Assembly (NCBI GenBank): GCA_031549565.1 | Contig: JAVBPO010000041.1 | Coordinates: 1 to 64,000, forward strand | Direction: 5' to 3' | Length of the DNA stretch: 64,000 bases | DNA from: JAVBSX01 sp031549565 | GTDB lineage: Bacteria; Planctomycetota; Planctomycetia; Pirellulales; Thermoguttaceae | Shown: piece by piece, positions 1 through 8,019 of the stretch | Layout: each line of letters begins with the position of its first letter | Numbering within the stretch: the first letter of the stretch is position 1 | Notes under the pieces: generated by a model | Seen by the model: the letters and a program-made list of their open reading frames with translations, nothing else | What the model was told of the DNA's origin: nothing | Database searches by the model: none | Program-made: the position numbers and the translations under genes

Positions 1-2167
1 TGTCCGGAATTTTCGTTTCCGGATCGTTGCACAAATTGGAATACGGGCCCCTCCACTGGTTGTCCCCGTAATTCATCAGGCGAAATTCGACGCCCGGGAC
101 CGGGAGTCCGTCGGAGTCGACGAAATGAATTTCGAGCGGCTTGCCCTGCTTCATCGTGAAATCGAGAACGCGGGGCGTCTTGTCGTTCCGCAAATCGATC
201 GTTTGCACGTCGGGAGCGAATCCTTCGGCGATCACCGTCGCGCCGACGGTTCCCGGCTTGAACGGCACGGAGGTGTAATGGCCGTTTTCATCGGTCTTGG
301 CCGCGTTTTGACGGCTTTCGTAGTATTCATAATCGGGACTGTTCCACACGACCAAGGCCCCGGCGATCGGTTGGCCGTTTTCGTCCTGAACCGTTCCGGA
401 AAACCGTAGGCCGTGTTGCATCACGAATTTTTGCGTTCGATCGCGCAACAGGGCGAACGTTTGAGCCGTTTGCGGCGTCGTTTCGGGGAAAGCACTCAAA
501 TATTTGTTCGGCAGATAATCCGGATGCTCGATTTCGATCTCCATGGGAAACGCGTCCCCTTCCGGTACGTTGTCCAGCGACCATTTGCCGTCCTGGTCAG
601 TCCGACACCAATCGGTCCCGCCGAGCACGTTCCAAAATCCTTTCCCCCACGTCAGGATGTGCGAGTCTTCCGGCTTGAGATGTCCCGGCATTTGATATCC
701 GTTTCGCCGGCAAATCACGCGGACTTCCGCCCCTTCGATCGGCTTTCCGGCAACGTCGACGACCGTTCCGCCGATCGCGGTTCCTCGGCGCAACGTGAAA
801 TCGATTTCCGCTGGAATCACGGTCTCCGAGACAAGATCGTTTTTGCCCCAATGGACAAGTTGTGTCACACGCCCTTTCGCGAGCGCCGAAATGATGAGAT
901 CGTCGAACTTTTTCGGGAGAGTCAGCTCTATTTTACCGTTTTCGTCCGTCGCCGTCGGGAGGGCTTCGTCCCGCGGCAAATTCGTCCGGATTTCGACGCC
1001 GACAAGCGGAACGCCGGTTTCGTCTTTCGTCGTAATCGCGATTGTTTTCGCATCGATATTTGACGCCGCTTCGTTTGGTGTCGCAACCGGTTTTCCGTCG
1101 GCGACGACGATCGGAACCGGGTTGAAACGAAACAGACCCAAACCGAGCAAGAGCAGCATCGCGCCGAGAATCAATGTGTTTTTCATGATCGTGTCCCTTT
1201 TTCCCGCGTTATAATCGATCAGACGTTCGACGCGGCTTTTGATTTTGTTTTGACTGAAAGGTTGATGAACAAGAACCGAAACGGGACTCGTGTCCCGAAA
1301 GGCGAGAAGTGTCGCGGCAAAGTCGAACGTCCCGTTTTCGCAGGCTCCGAACGCTTCGGCGTCGCATCTCCACTCGGCCGCTTCGTCGAACCGCCGAGCC
1401 GCGTAATACGCCAACGGATTGAACCAGTGGAGCGTCTTCAATAAATGCACGAGAAGCGAGCCGTAGAGGTCGCGGTGCTTGTAATGCGAAAGCTCATGCT
1501 TAAGAATTCCGATCCGAACGGACGGGGCCGCTTCTTCCCACAACACGTGTGGAACCACGACCGCCCATGATCGCGGCAGCCGGACAAGGCCGGGGCCAAA
1601 CCCGTCGGAAAAGAGAAGCTTCATGGTTCCATCGGCGATTTTTTCATGGGCCAGGAGCGATTTCCATTCGTCGCCGTAAACTCCGGTCGCCTCGGGAAGA
1701 CGATGTATTGCTCGAAGCGATCTCCAGCAAGAAAACGAGTACCGTAAAACGAGCAGCAGAATTCCGCAACACCACACAAGCGGCAAAATGAATTCCCAAG
1801 CAATTGCCGGAAGCCGTTCATACGACGGCGCCGCTGAAGTGTTTACTTTCGGATTCGGAAGAGGTAAAACGACCGGATTTTCCGCGGGCTGTTGAATAAT
1901 GTTGACGTTTTCTTCGTGTGAAAAAACCGCGTCGACTTCCCGGGAAAGGGGAGCGACGGGGAATTCCAAGCGGTTCGCGGGTTCGCCCTTGACGGGAACG
2001 CGAACATTGATCGGAACGTGGAACCACACCACGCCTTGAAGGAGTACGACAAACCAGGCGATTCTCGCGGTTCGGGAGCTTCGGCAGCCGGTTTTCCAAA
2101 GAATGAAAGCGGCCGACAGCCCGGTCACGGCGAGGAAAAACGTCGAGATCAAAAGGGGAATCATCAT
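1..2167 (-). CDS. BlaR1-like M56 family metallopeptidase with C-terminal Ig/carboxypeptidase-regulatory-like repeats (partial)
   Basis: Membrane zinc protease of the BlaR1/MecR1 (M56) type; in that family signal-induced proteolysis inactivates the partner BlaI repressor. The reading frame is open from the ATG at 2167 to the window edge (722 codons, end missing). The N-terminus has several hydrophobic segments (about residues 1-23, 34-52 and 125-140). The zinc motif HELSH is at residues 224-228, followed by the HWFNPLAYYAARRFDEAAEW-type segment with the third-ligand motif EWRCDAEA. A further membrane segment (LILGAMLLLLGLGLF) follows, then three beta-sandwich repeats of the carboxypeptidase-regulatory/Ig-like type (each with a G-T-V...G-x-P-I/V-x-G-A/V core) instead of the penicillin-binding sensor of classical BlaR1. 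The start overlaps the blaI stop (AATGA), so translation is probably coupled. The ligand is unknown. Confidence 0.88.
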   Translation of the reverse strand, partial: MMIPLLISTFFLAVTGLSAAFILWKTGCRSSRTARIAWFVVLLQGVVWFHVPINVRVPVKGEPANRLEFPVAPLSREVDAVFSHEENVNIIQQPAENPVVLPLPNPKVNTSAAPSYERLPAIAWEFILPLVWCCGILLLVLRYSFSCWRSLRAIHRLPEATGVYGDEWKSLLAHEKIADGTMKLLFSDGFGPGLVRLPRSWAVVVPHVLWEEAAPSVRIGILKHELSHYKHRDLYGSLLVHLLKTLHWFNPLAYYAARRFDEAAEWRCDAEAFGACENGTFDFAATLLAFRDTSPVSVLVHQPFSQNKIKSRVERLIDYNAGKRDTIMKNTLILGAMLLLLGLGLFRFNPVPIVVADGKPVATPNEAASNIDAKTIAITTKDETGVPLVGVEIRTNLPRDEALPTATDENGKIELTLPKKFDDLIISALAKGRVTQLVHWGKNDLVSETVIPAEIDFTLRRGTAIGGTVVDVAGKPIEGAEVRVICRRNGYQMPGHLKPEDSHILTWGKGFWNVLGGTDWCRTDQDGKWSLDNVPEGDAFPMEIEIEHPDYLPNKYLSAFPETTPQTAQTFALLRDRTQKFVMQHGLRFSGTVQDENGQPIAGALVVWNSPDYEYYESRQNAAKTDENGHYTSVPFKPGTVGATVIAEGFAPDVQTIDLRNDKTPRVLDFTMKQGKPLEIHFVDSDGLPVPGVEFRLMNYGDNQWRGPYSNLCNDPETKIPD

Positions 2168-2565
2168 TTGTGGACCTCATTCTGTTTCTGGGCGGCGAGA
2201 ATCTGTTCGAGATACTCGACTTCCATGTCGGTGAAATTTCGTTTTTCGGCAAGTTGCGCGATCAGCGGAATAAAATTGTGTCCGCAAAGCTCCTCGAAAA
2301 GTTCGAAGTAGCGACCGGAAACGTCGTTGCGGCTGATTGACGCTTCGTACACGGCCGGATTTTCGGCAATGCGGCGGATCAGTTTTTTCTCCACCAAACG
2401 ATTCAGCCGCGTATGGAGCGTCGTCGGCGCCAGATTGCGGCCCCGCTGTTGAAACCACTGGACGGTTTTACCGAGATTCGCGTTTCCTTCCGTCCAGAGG
2501 AGTTCGAGTATTTCCAATTCGCCCGGCGTCAACTTGTACCGCACCGGTTTTTTGCCTTTGCGCAT
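2164..2565 (-). CDS. blaI: BlaI/MecI/CopY family transcriptional repressor
   Basis: Winged-helix repressor of 133 residues, the usual length for BlaI/MecI. The N-terminal half has the family pattern: the L-T-x-x-E-L-E-I-L-x-x-L-W helix (residues 12-25), then T-x-x-T-x-x-T-R-L-N-R-L-V-x-K-x-L in the recognition region (about residues 48-61). The C-terminal half is the dimerisation helix bundle cut by M56 proteases in related systems. The ATG is preceded by AGGTGAG at a good distance. It sits directly before the M56 gene with a 4-base overlap, and two matching palindromes lie 22-70 bases upstream of its start, suggesting it represses its own operon. Other target genes cannot be seen here. The family call is firm; the inducing signal is unknown. 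Confidence 0.93.
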   Translation of the reverse strand: MRKGKKPVRYKLTPGELEILELLWTEGNANLGKTVQWFQQRGRNLAPTTLHTRLNRLVEKKLIRRIAENPAVYEASISRNDVSGRYFELFEELCGHNFIPLIAQLAEKRNFTDMEVEYLEQILAAQKQNEVHK

Positions 2566-2586
2566 TTTTTCTCACCTGAATCAAGA

Positions 2587-2635
2587 TTGCTACAATGTAG
2601 TAAGAGGACACGTGTAGATTACTACGTCGTAGTAA
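2587..2635. promoter_or_regulatory. Two BlaI-type operator boxes (TTRCTAC-NNN-GTAGTAA)
   Basis: Two 17-bp palindromes lie just upstream of blaI. Box 1 at 2587-2603 reads TTGCTACAATGTAGTAA and box 2 at 2619-2635 reads TTACTACGTCGTAGTAA. They share the pattern TTRCTAC-N3-GTAGTAA, and their centres (2595 and 2627) are 32 bp apart, about three helical turns. BlaI/MecI/CopY repressors are known to bind TAC(A)...(T)GTA palindromes, so these are the likely autoregulatory operators. Confidence 0.75.
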
Positions 2636-2723
2636 CGCTGTCAAGAGAGGTTTCGCGTTTTTCAGAAAATTATGAAGAGTTGACCGCAAGTCACCATCGG
2701 ACGAGAAATCAAAATCAACGAGC

Positions 2724-2740
2724 CGCGAGCTGTGCTCGCG
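2724..2740 (-). terminator. Hairpin after manC, possible terminator
   Basis: A perfect 7-bp stem (CGCGAGC / GCTCGCG) with a 3-base loop lies 10 bases past the manC stop. On the minus strand only a weak T-rich stretch follows at some distance, so a role as transcription terminator is plausible but not certain. Confidence 0.4.
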
Positions 2741-2750
2741 ATTTTCGACT

Positions 2751-3827
2751 TTATCCCAGAAGTTCGCGGATTTTTTCTTCCTGATCTTTTTTGACGATCA
2801 AGGTCGCGTCGGCGGTTTGGATCACGATCAGGTCGTCGACTCCGACCAGAGCGATCGTGTGCGTCGGGTCGTTCGATTTGACGATGTTACCCTTCGCTTG
2901 GACCGTCCGGAGATTTGCGTTGAGGGCGAGATTGCCCGCGGCGTCATGTTTTCCGACATGGATTCGGTCGAGCGACGTCCAGGTTCCCACGTCGTCCCAG
3001 TCGAACGTCGCGTCGAGAACGAGAATGTTGTCGGCCCGTTCGAGCACCGCGTAATCGATCGAGATTTTTTTCATCGCGCCGAATTCCCGTTCGAGAATCT
3101 CGGGAAAATCGCTTTCAATCACATTCGATGCAATCGTATCGAGCCGTTGCGCGATTTCCGGCTCGAAGCGTCGCAACTGGTCCAGAATCGTTCGGGCTTT
3201 CCAAACGAAGATTCCGGCGTTCCAACTGAATCGGCCCGTTGCGAGAAACTCTTCCGCTTGGACGCGGTCCGGCTTTTCGTGGAACCGCTCGACGGAATAG
3301 GCTCCGATGCGGTCCTTCCATTTTTCGGCGATCGGGCCGGAAATCGTTTCGTTCCGCTCGATATATCCGTAGGAGGAAGAGGGAAACGTCGGCTTGATGC
3401 CGAGCGTGATTAAACGGCTCGGCTCTTCTTCAACGAGTTCGGCGGCAAAGCGGAGCGTGTCGCGAAAAAGCTGCTCCTGTCGAACGACCTGATCAGCGGG
3501 AAGAACGACCATCGTTGCGTCCGGATCGTCCCGAAGAACGCGGACGGCCGCTAATCCGATGCACGGAGCGGTGTTGCGTCCGACCGGCTCGGCGAGAATA
3601 CGGTTCGGATCAAGCCCGGGAAACGATTCGTAAACCAGCGGAACCATCGACTGACCGGTTACGATCAGTTGACGCTCCAGCGGAATCAGCGGTTCGACGC
3701 GGCGAACGGTCGTCGCGAGCAACGTTTGATCGCCGTAGAGTTTCAGGAACTGCTTAGGGCGGTCCCTACGACTCTCCGGCCAAAGCCGTGTCCCCGACCC
3801 GCCCGCCATGAGAATGGAATGTAACAT
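2751..3827 (-). CDS. manC: Mannose-1-phosphate guanylyltransferase
   Basis: Makes GDP-mannose from mannose-1-phosphate and GTP, the precursor for GDP-sugar pathways feeding exopolysaccharide, LPS and protein glycosylation in the cytoplasm. The 358-residue protein has the nucleotidyltransferase signature GGSGTRLWP at residues 9-17, the downstream PKQFL motif, LPADQ-V in the middle, the sugar-binding FHEKP motif, and WNAGIFVW typical of the GMP family. It is the short form: the C-terminal cupin (phosphomannose isomerase) domain of bifunctional ManC is missing. The ATG at 3827 is the first start that keeps the intact GGSGTRLWP motif near the N-terminus; I see no strong ribosome binding site. The neighbours give no polysaccharide cluster, so it looks like a stand-alone housekeeping or envelope gene. 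Confidence 0.93.
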   Translation of the reverse strand: MLHSILMAGGSGTRLWPESRRDRPKQFLKLYGDQTLLATTVRRVEPLIPLERQLIVTGQSMVPLVYESFPGLDPNRILAEPVGRNTAPCIGLAAVRVLRDDPDATMVVLPADQVVRQEQLFRDTLRFAAELVEEEPSRLITLGIKPTFPSSSYGYIERNETISGPIAEKWKDRIGAYSVERFHEKPDRVQAEEFLATGRFSWNAGIFVWKARTILDQLRRFEPEIAQRLDTIASNVIESDFPEILEREFGAMKKISIDYAVLERADNILVLDATFDWDDVGTWTSLDRIHVGKHDAAGNLALNANLRTVQAKGNIVKSNDPTHTIALVGVDDLIVIQTADATLIVKKDQEEKIRELLG

Positions 3828-3833
3828 GGGATG

Positions 3834-3938
3834 AATTACTAATTACGAATTACAAATTACTGACAACACGTTACTATAGACGAATAGCAAGGTAAACTCA
3901 ATTAGTAATTAGTAATTAGTAATTTGTAATTCATAATT
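3834..3938. repeat. Inverted pair of AT-rich heptad repeats
   Basis: At 3834-3861 four 7-bp units of the form AATTACN stand in a row. At 3901-3935 about five units of the form ATTAGTA/ATTTGTA/ATTCATA run in the opposite sense. The 21 bases at 3841-3861 are the reverse complement of 3918-3938 with one mismatch, so the transcript could form a 21-bp stem with a 56-base loop. It fills the gap between manC and the next gene and overlaps the last codon of that gene. Confidence 0.75.
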
Positions 3939-4155
3939 AAATAATCCCCCCGTGTCGTCGGTTGGGCGACATGTGGTTCGGTTGGTCGAGGAGCCAGAGT
4001 CGTTCCCATTCGTCCTGGACCTGACGCAGGTTTTCCGACGTGTAGATCAACTGCTGATTACGCCGAGCGGGGTCGCCGGAATACAATGGAAGTAAACAAC
4101 CGGTCTCGCCGAGAAGGATCAGTCCTAAAATTGCCGATAAAATCAGTTTTCGCAT
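3937..4155 (-). CDS. Small secreted lipoprotein-like protein
   Basis: A 72-residue protein starting MRKLILSAILGLILLGETGC: positive residues, a hydrophobic stretch and a Cys at residue 20, which resembles a lipoprotein signal, although Glu-Thr-Gly before the Cys is not a textbook lipobox. The mature part is about 50 residues, with a charged helix (NLRQVQDEWERLWLLDQP) and a tail HGGII. I know no named family or function. An in-frame GTG at 4200 would add 15 residues before the signal and is less likely. The stop lies inside a heptad repeat, so the tail could have been altered by it. Same strand as manC, 109 bases away. Confidence 0.6.
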   Translation of the reverse strand: MRKLILSAILGLILLGETGCLLPLYSGDPARRNQQLIYTSENLRQVQDEWERLWLLDQPNHMSPNRRHGGII

Positions 4156-4976
4156 CGTATGTATCCCACAAGAGGTATGTCCAAAATACACTTTTCTCAC
4201 CCACGAACCTCATGGGTTGACTTCATTAGTGCATCTATCGGACTTACGATCAGAAAAACTGGAGAAAACTTCCGATTCCAAAGAACTAATTTATCAAGAA
4301 TATTCGGAATATTCGGAAAAGTCGAATGAAATGTTAGTTTAAGCAAGATGGGGGACCGTTTAGAGCTGAAAAGATGGTCCCCTCGCCCCCGGTCGTCCGG
4401 GGGAGAGGGTCAGGGTGAGGGGGTGGAGCTGTTTGGCGCTTCATTTCCCCTCACCCTAACCCTCTCCCCGGAAATACCGGGAGAGGGGACCGGCGTTTTG
4501 GTTTTATTAACCTATATATTCTATCTGAATTACCATGGACCTCTCTTACGGCCCTTTTAACTCGAACACGTATTCCGCCTTGTCTTTCGTAACGGTGAGC
4601 GTTTCCTTGGAATTCTGCTGCTGATATTTCAACGGAATGAGCGATTTGGCGGGGAGCGGCATTCCATCCGGGCGGAGCTCCGGCTCGGCGTTTTTCTGAA
4701 ACGAGACAATATAATTCCCCGGAACAACTCCATCGTAATGCGCGGCCGTTTTGAGAACCGCTTGGCCCTGCTCGTCCGTTTGTCCGCCGGCTGGCCAGGA
4801 TTTCATTGGGGGATCTTGCGGTTGGAGGAGCACACTGACCCCGGCAAGCTTTTCCCCACCGAAGGAAACGACGACCCGACATGGTGTTAACTCCGGCATT
4901 CCGTCCGGTTTTTCCGGTAAACGGGTGCACCCCCAAAAAAAGAGACACAAGATGAGAAGGATGAGTGTTTGTTTCA
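4156..4976. other. Intergenic stretch upstream of the small lipoprotein (gene-free part 4156-4545)
   Basis: Between 4156 and 4545 I see no convincing gene. The 134-base span 4369-4501 is a GC-rich palindromic repeat element (listed separately); the rest is AT-rich and without clear signals. The small plus-strand reading frame over 4348-4560 is just the repeat read as protein. Confidence 0.5.
4369..4501 (+). repeat. Interspersed GC-rich palindromic element, long form
   Basis: 133 bases starting AAAAGATGGTCCCCTCGCCC and ending GAGAGGGGACCGGCGTTTTGG minus its last base. It is built of opposing C-rich and G-rich arms (CCCTCGCCCCC / GGGGGAGAGGG and CCCTCTCCCCGG / CCGGGAGAGGG). The same two outer ends occur, joined without the middle, in the opposite orientation at 13132-13186. 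This is the type of repeat that many genomes carry as REP/BIME-like elements; no coding capacity. Confidence 0.8.
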
Positions 4977-4977
4977 T
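4546..4977 (-). CDS. Small lipoprotein with a carboxypeptidase-regulatory-like beta domain
   Basis: A 143-residue protein beginning MKQTLILLILCLFFWGC, a clear lipoprotein-type signal with Cys at residue 17. The mature part resembles the short planctomycete lipoproteins that carry one Ig/transthyretin-like domain: V-V-V-S-F-G-G-E-K-L-A-G-V-S-V, then a T-D-E-Q-G-Q-A-V-L-K turn and a P-G-N-Y-I-V-S-F strand. Function unknown. It follows the sialidase by 42 bases on the same strand and is probably co-transcribed with it. The frame also opens with a GTG at 4998; the ATG at 4977 puts the signal peptide at the start and is preferred. Confidence 0.75.
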   Translation of the reverse strand: MKQTLILLILCLFFWGCTRLPEKPDGMPELTPCRVVVSFGGEKLAGVSVLLQPQDPPMKSWPAGGQTDEQGQAVLKTAAHYDGVVPGNYIVSFQKNAEPELRPDGMPLPAKSLIPLKYQQQNSKETLTVTKDKAEYVFELKGP

Positions 4978-5019
4978 TTTCCGTTTATACCGTAGCACGG
5001 TATGGCCTTCAGGACAAAA

Positions 5020-6204
5020 TCAATGAAGCAACCAATCAAGCGAAAATGTCGCGAACGTGATCGTTTCATAAGGGTTCTTTTCGCCGACTTCCGCCAACAG
5101 ACCGACTTGACCATCCGGTAATACGATCAGGTCGGAATACGCGGACGGACCTTGGAAAACCCGTTTGCGGATCGGCCAGGTTTTTCCGTCGTCCCGAGAC
5201 GTCCAAACGGAAAGATCGCTGCGTTCTTTACCGAGCGGTGAGGAAAACAAGATCAACTCGCCGACGTCCGAATCGTTGCGTGTGAAATTATAGCGTAGCA
5301 AATTCGCCTGACAAACCGGTGTCGAAAGAGATTCATCCAGATACGGTTTTTCAAAAGACACCCCCCCGTCGCGGCTGATCGCAACGGCCCGGCAGCCTTT
5401 GCCGTGATAAGAACGCATATTTTGCATTACGGATCCGTCCGAAAGTTCGACGACGGTCGATTCGTTCGTCAACGGTTCGTGGACCGCCCCGATTTGCCAG
5501 GTCGTTCCATGATCGTCCGAATACAGTAAATGCGAACGATATCGAGCCGTTCCTTGCTGCGATCCGGTCGGAACGGAATGATTGGCCGGAACGACAAGAC
5601 GCCCCGCGTGCGGACCGCGAGTCAATTGGATGGCGTGACACGGTCCGGTCGCATACCAGAGCCAATCGGATCGTCGCAAATGCGGCTGCTCGACCGGTTC
5701 GGCCCAAGTCGTGCCGTCGTCGTCGGAAAACGTGAGAAACACTTTTCGCGGTTCCTCGGATGTTCCGTCGAGGATACGACTTTCCATGTCCGTTCCAAGA
5801 TTCCAGGTACAGAACAACCAGATTCGACCGGATTGCCGATCGACGACCGGCGTCGGATTGCCGCAGGTGTTCTCTCCGTCCGCCCAGACAATGCTCGGTT
5901 CGCTCCACGATCGACCGAGATCACGGCTCCGTTTAAGGATCAACTCGATTTTACCCGCATCCCCGCCGACCCGGCCTTCGGCAAACGCGAGCAGCGTCCC
6001 TTCCTTCGTTACGCAAATCGCCGGAATGCGGACATTGTTGTACCCATCGTCCTTTTGACGGAACACGACCGTCGAGGAAATCTGGTCCGGAAAACCGGCC
6101 CATCCGTTTTCGCCGGTCAACGCAAAGACAACAAGAGCGAAAACAAAAGACGCAAGTACTCTTGGGTTTGGCAATTTGATATTTTTTATCATCATTTTTT
6201 CCAT
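5020..6204 (-). CDS. Secreted sialidase (exo-alpha-sialidase, GH33/BNR-repeat)
   Basis: Predicted to release terminal sialic acid from glycans outside the cytoplasm. The 394-residue protein has a basic start and hydrophobic core (about residues 15-30) ending near Gly-Trp-Ala-Gly, a signal peptide. Family marks: the arginine motif VRIPAI near residue 60, four Asp-boxes (SRDLGRSW, SDDDGTTW, SDDHGTTW, SRDDGKTW), a Glu in NESTVVELSDG and a late Tyr in GPSAYSDL, matching the arginine, nucleophile-pair and Asp-box layout of bacterial sialidases. Starts at 6204 (MEKMM) or 6195/6192 are possible; the frame opens with a TTG at 6228. No sialic-acid transport or catabolism genes are adjacent, so the freed sugar may be used elsewhere or the enzyme unmasks other glycans. 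Confidence 0.9.
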   Translation of the reverse strand: MEKMMIKNIKLPNPRVLASFVFALVVFALTGENGWAGFPDQISSTVVFRQKDDGYNNVRIPAICVTKEGTLLAFAEGRVGGDAGKIELILKRSRDLGRSWSEPSIVWADGENTCGNPTPVVDRQSGRIWLFCTWNLGTDMESRILDGTSEEPRKVFLTFSDDDGTTWAEPVEQPHLRRSDWLWYATGPCHAIQLTRGPHAGRLVVPANHSVPTGSQQGTARYRSHLLYSDDHGTTWQIGAVHEPLTNESTVVELSDGSVMQNMRSYHGKGCRAVAISRDGGVSFEKPYLDESLSTPVCQANLLRYNFTRNDSDVGELILFSSPLGKERSDLSVWTSRDDGKTWPIRKRVFQGPSAYSDLIVLPDGQVGLLAEVGEKNPYETITFATFSLDWLLH

Positions 6205-6351
6205 GTGTTCACGAAATAGTGAGGTCAATAGACGGGCTGCACACGGATAAATGACCGATCACGCAACTTTTCGAATACGGCCGCTCACCGCGGTTCCCAG
6301 GCGAACCGGCTAACATTCCGTGCCCGGAGTCCCGCAGTCGCTGAGGGCCGG

Positions 6352-7278
6352 TCAGTGATAAATCACTTCGAGCATATACAACCCATGCGGCGGGGCGGTC
6401 GGGCCGGCGAGGATTCGATCGCGACTTTCGAGGATATCCCTCATCAAAGGCGCTTTGATACCATGTCCCCGACTGCCGCGACGACTCGATTCGCTCGATC
6501 CGAACAGGAAAAGCGTACCGGCAATCGCACGGACCATGTTGTAAAGGAATCCGTCCGCTTCGACTTCGATCACCAGGAATGAATGTTGCGGCGATTCAAC
6601 CGCGGTTTCCCCCCTCACCCCGGCCCTCTCCCCCGAGGGGGCGAGGGGGGCGTTGTTTTCCGGATCGGAAATGTTCGTCGAGTCGGGTTTCGTCCGGTGC
6701 GGCGAATAGTACGGACGGAGCGACCACGGCGTCACGTCGCTGATTCTTCGCACGGAAATATCGTAGATCGTTCGCCGGGTCGATTGTCGCGGGGAGCCGA
6801 CCGACTGAAAGCAGGCGAAATCGTGTTCGCCGAGCAGATAAGTCGCGGCTTCCTGCATGATCCGCAAGTCGAGCGGCTTGTAGACGATCCACGTGTGGTT
6901 CAAGAAAAACGGGAGTGGCGGACGGCTGTCGTCGATAATGTACCGATATCGTTTGCTCTTGGCGTCATTGATCGGGTGAAACTCCATCGGCACGTCTTCG
7001 GCCCGATAGACGCGGATGTCGTTCGGCAGTTTCGCGTTGAGCGCCTTGGCGATCGCGGGGGCGGGAATCGGGTTTTCGGTCCAGAACGCCGCGACCTGCC
7101 GGATCGCATGAACCCCGGCGTCGGTCCGGCCGCTGCCGAGCAGGTTCGCGTGGTGTCCGAGAATTCCCTCCAACCGCGACTCGATCGTCCGTTGGATCGT
7201 CGGAACGTCCGCCTGCGCCTGCCAGCCGGAATACCGGGTCCCGTCGTAAGAAAGTTCAAGTTTGATCCGGCGTTTCAT
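6352..7278 (-). CDS. truA: tRNA pseudouridine(38-40) synthase TruA with an inserted repeat-derived peptide
   Basis: Converts U38-U40 of the tRNA anticodon arm to pseudouridine. The start KLELSYDGTRYSGWQ and the catalytic SGRTDAGVHA (Asp53) are intact, as are KRYRY, RRTIYDI and ADGFLYNMVR. At 308 residues it is longer than most bacterial TruA (about 245-270). The extra length lies mainly between residues 181 and 233, before the strand leading to ADGFLYNMVR; residues 210-223 (APLAPSGERAGVRG) are encoded by a GC-rich palindromic repeat at 6609-6651 read in frame. A second loop around 260-275 is Ser/Arg/Gly-rich. The active-site motifs are kept, so the enzyme is probably functional, with a repeat having inserted into a surface loop. 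Confidence 0.93.
   Translation of the reverse strand: MKRRIKLELSYDGTRYSGWQAQADVPTIQRTIESRLEGILGHHANLLGSGRTDAGVHAIRQVAAFWTENPIPAPAIAKALNAKLPNDIRVYRAEDVPMEFHPINDAKSKRYRYIIDDSRPPLPFFLNHTWIVYKPLDLRIMQEAATYLLGEHDFACFQSVGSPRQSTRRTIYDISVRRISDVTPWSLRPYYSPHRTKPDSTNISDPENNAPLAPSGERAGVRGETAVESPQHSFLVIEVEADGFLYNMVRAIAGTLFLFGSSESSRRGSRGHGIKAPLMRDILESRDRILAGPTAPPHGLYMLEVIYH
6609..6651. repeat. GC-rich palindromic element inside truA
   Basis: 43 bases with the arms CCCCTCACCC...CCCTCTCCCCC and GAGGGGGCGAGGGG, the same style as the intergenic elements at 4369 and 13132. It lies within the truA coding sequence, in frame, and encodes residues 210-224 of the enzyme. Confidence 0.75.
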
Positions 7279-7316
7279 CGATGTTTCACATCACAAACAC
7301 GGGGCAGGCCCCGCAG

Positions 7317-7952
7317 CTAACAAATTCCCCGCAAGTGAAATTCTTCCACGAGTTTTTCATGTTCCTCGAACGAATATTGCACGGCGTCGAACCCGAAATC
7401 CTTCGCTCCGAGTACGTTTTTTTCGAGGTCGTCGATGAATAGGATTTCGTTCAATTCGATTTCCGGAACTGCATTCCGGGCGAATTGAAAAGCCGCGGCG
7501 TAAATGTCCCGATTCGGTTTCATCGCGCCGACTTTGTAGCTGGCGACATGGTTGTCCGGGATGTTTTCGAAGATTTCCGGAAACGCTTTCGTGCAGTGTT
7601 CCCAGTGCCAAGGCCCGATATTCGAGAGGATTCCACGCGGAAGGCCGGCTTGGGCGACCTGCTCCAGCGTCGGAAGCATCGGTTCGTTGAACCAGAAGAT
7701 TTCGTTCACGGCGTGGAGCAATTCGTCCATCGAGACGCTTCTTTCGGGAGCCTGTTCGCAAATGTACCGATAATACTCGTCGGCGGAAATGTGTCCGCAT
7801 TCGGCTTGCTCGAGCATTTCCGGACAATAAAGCGTCTCGGCGACCCATTGCGGCGGTCGGTCGAACAAAGCGCCGACCCGTTGAAAAAGCCGCCCGTTGG
7901 AAAAACGGATCAAAACGTTTCCGAGGTCGAAGAAGAGAAATTTCGTGGGCAT
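7317..7952 (-). CDS. HAD-superfamily hydrolase (YihX-like phosphatase)
   Basis: A 211-residue cytoplasmic phosphatase of the haloacid dehalogenase superfamily. Motif I is FFDLGNVLI, with Gly where many members have the second Asp, as in the YihX-type group that acts on small sugar phosphates. Motif II is the Ser of GILSNIG, motif III the Lys of KPNRDIY, and motif IV is FIDD. The helical cap lies between motif I and II (about residues 18-90). The ATG at 7952 gives MPTKFLFFDLGN; an upstream TTG at 7967 is less likely. Substrate unknown. It precedes truA by 38 bases on the same strand, so the two are probably co-transcribed. Confidence 0.87.
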   Translation of the reverse strand: MPTKFLFFDLGNVLIRFSNGRLFQRVGALFDRPPQWVAETLYCPEMLEQAECGHISADEYYRYICEQAPERSVSMDELLHAVNEIFWFNEPMLPTLEQVAQAGLPRGILSNIGPWHWEHCTKAFPEIFENIPDNHVASYKVGAMKPNRDIYAAAFQFARNAVPEIELNEILFIDDLEKNVLGAKDFGFDAVQYSFEEHEKLVEEFHLRGIC

Positions 7953-8019
7953 GAATAAGATATGCAACTCAAAGGGGAGCGAATTAGTTAGGAAAGCGAG
8001 ATAAGTGGTGAAATTTGAG

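Noticed and set aside
125..1063. Plus-strand frames over 125-409 and 413-1063
   Set aside because: Antisense shadows of the M56 protease, whose translation shows clear motifs on the minus strand.
4348..4560. A 70-codon plus-strand frame
   Set aside because: It is mostly the GC-rich palindromic element read as protein.
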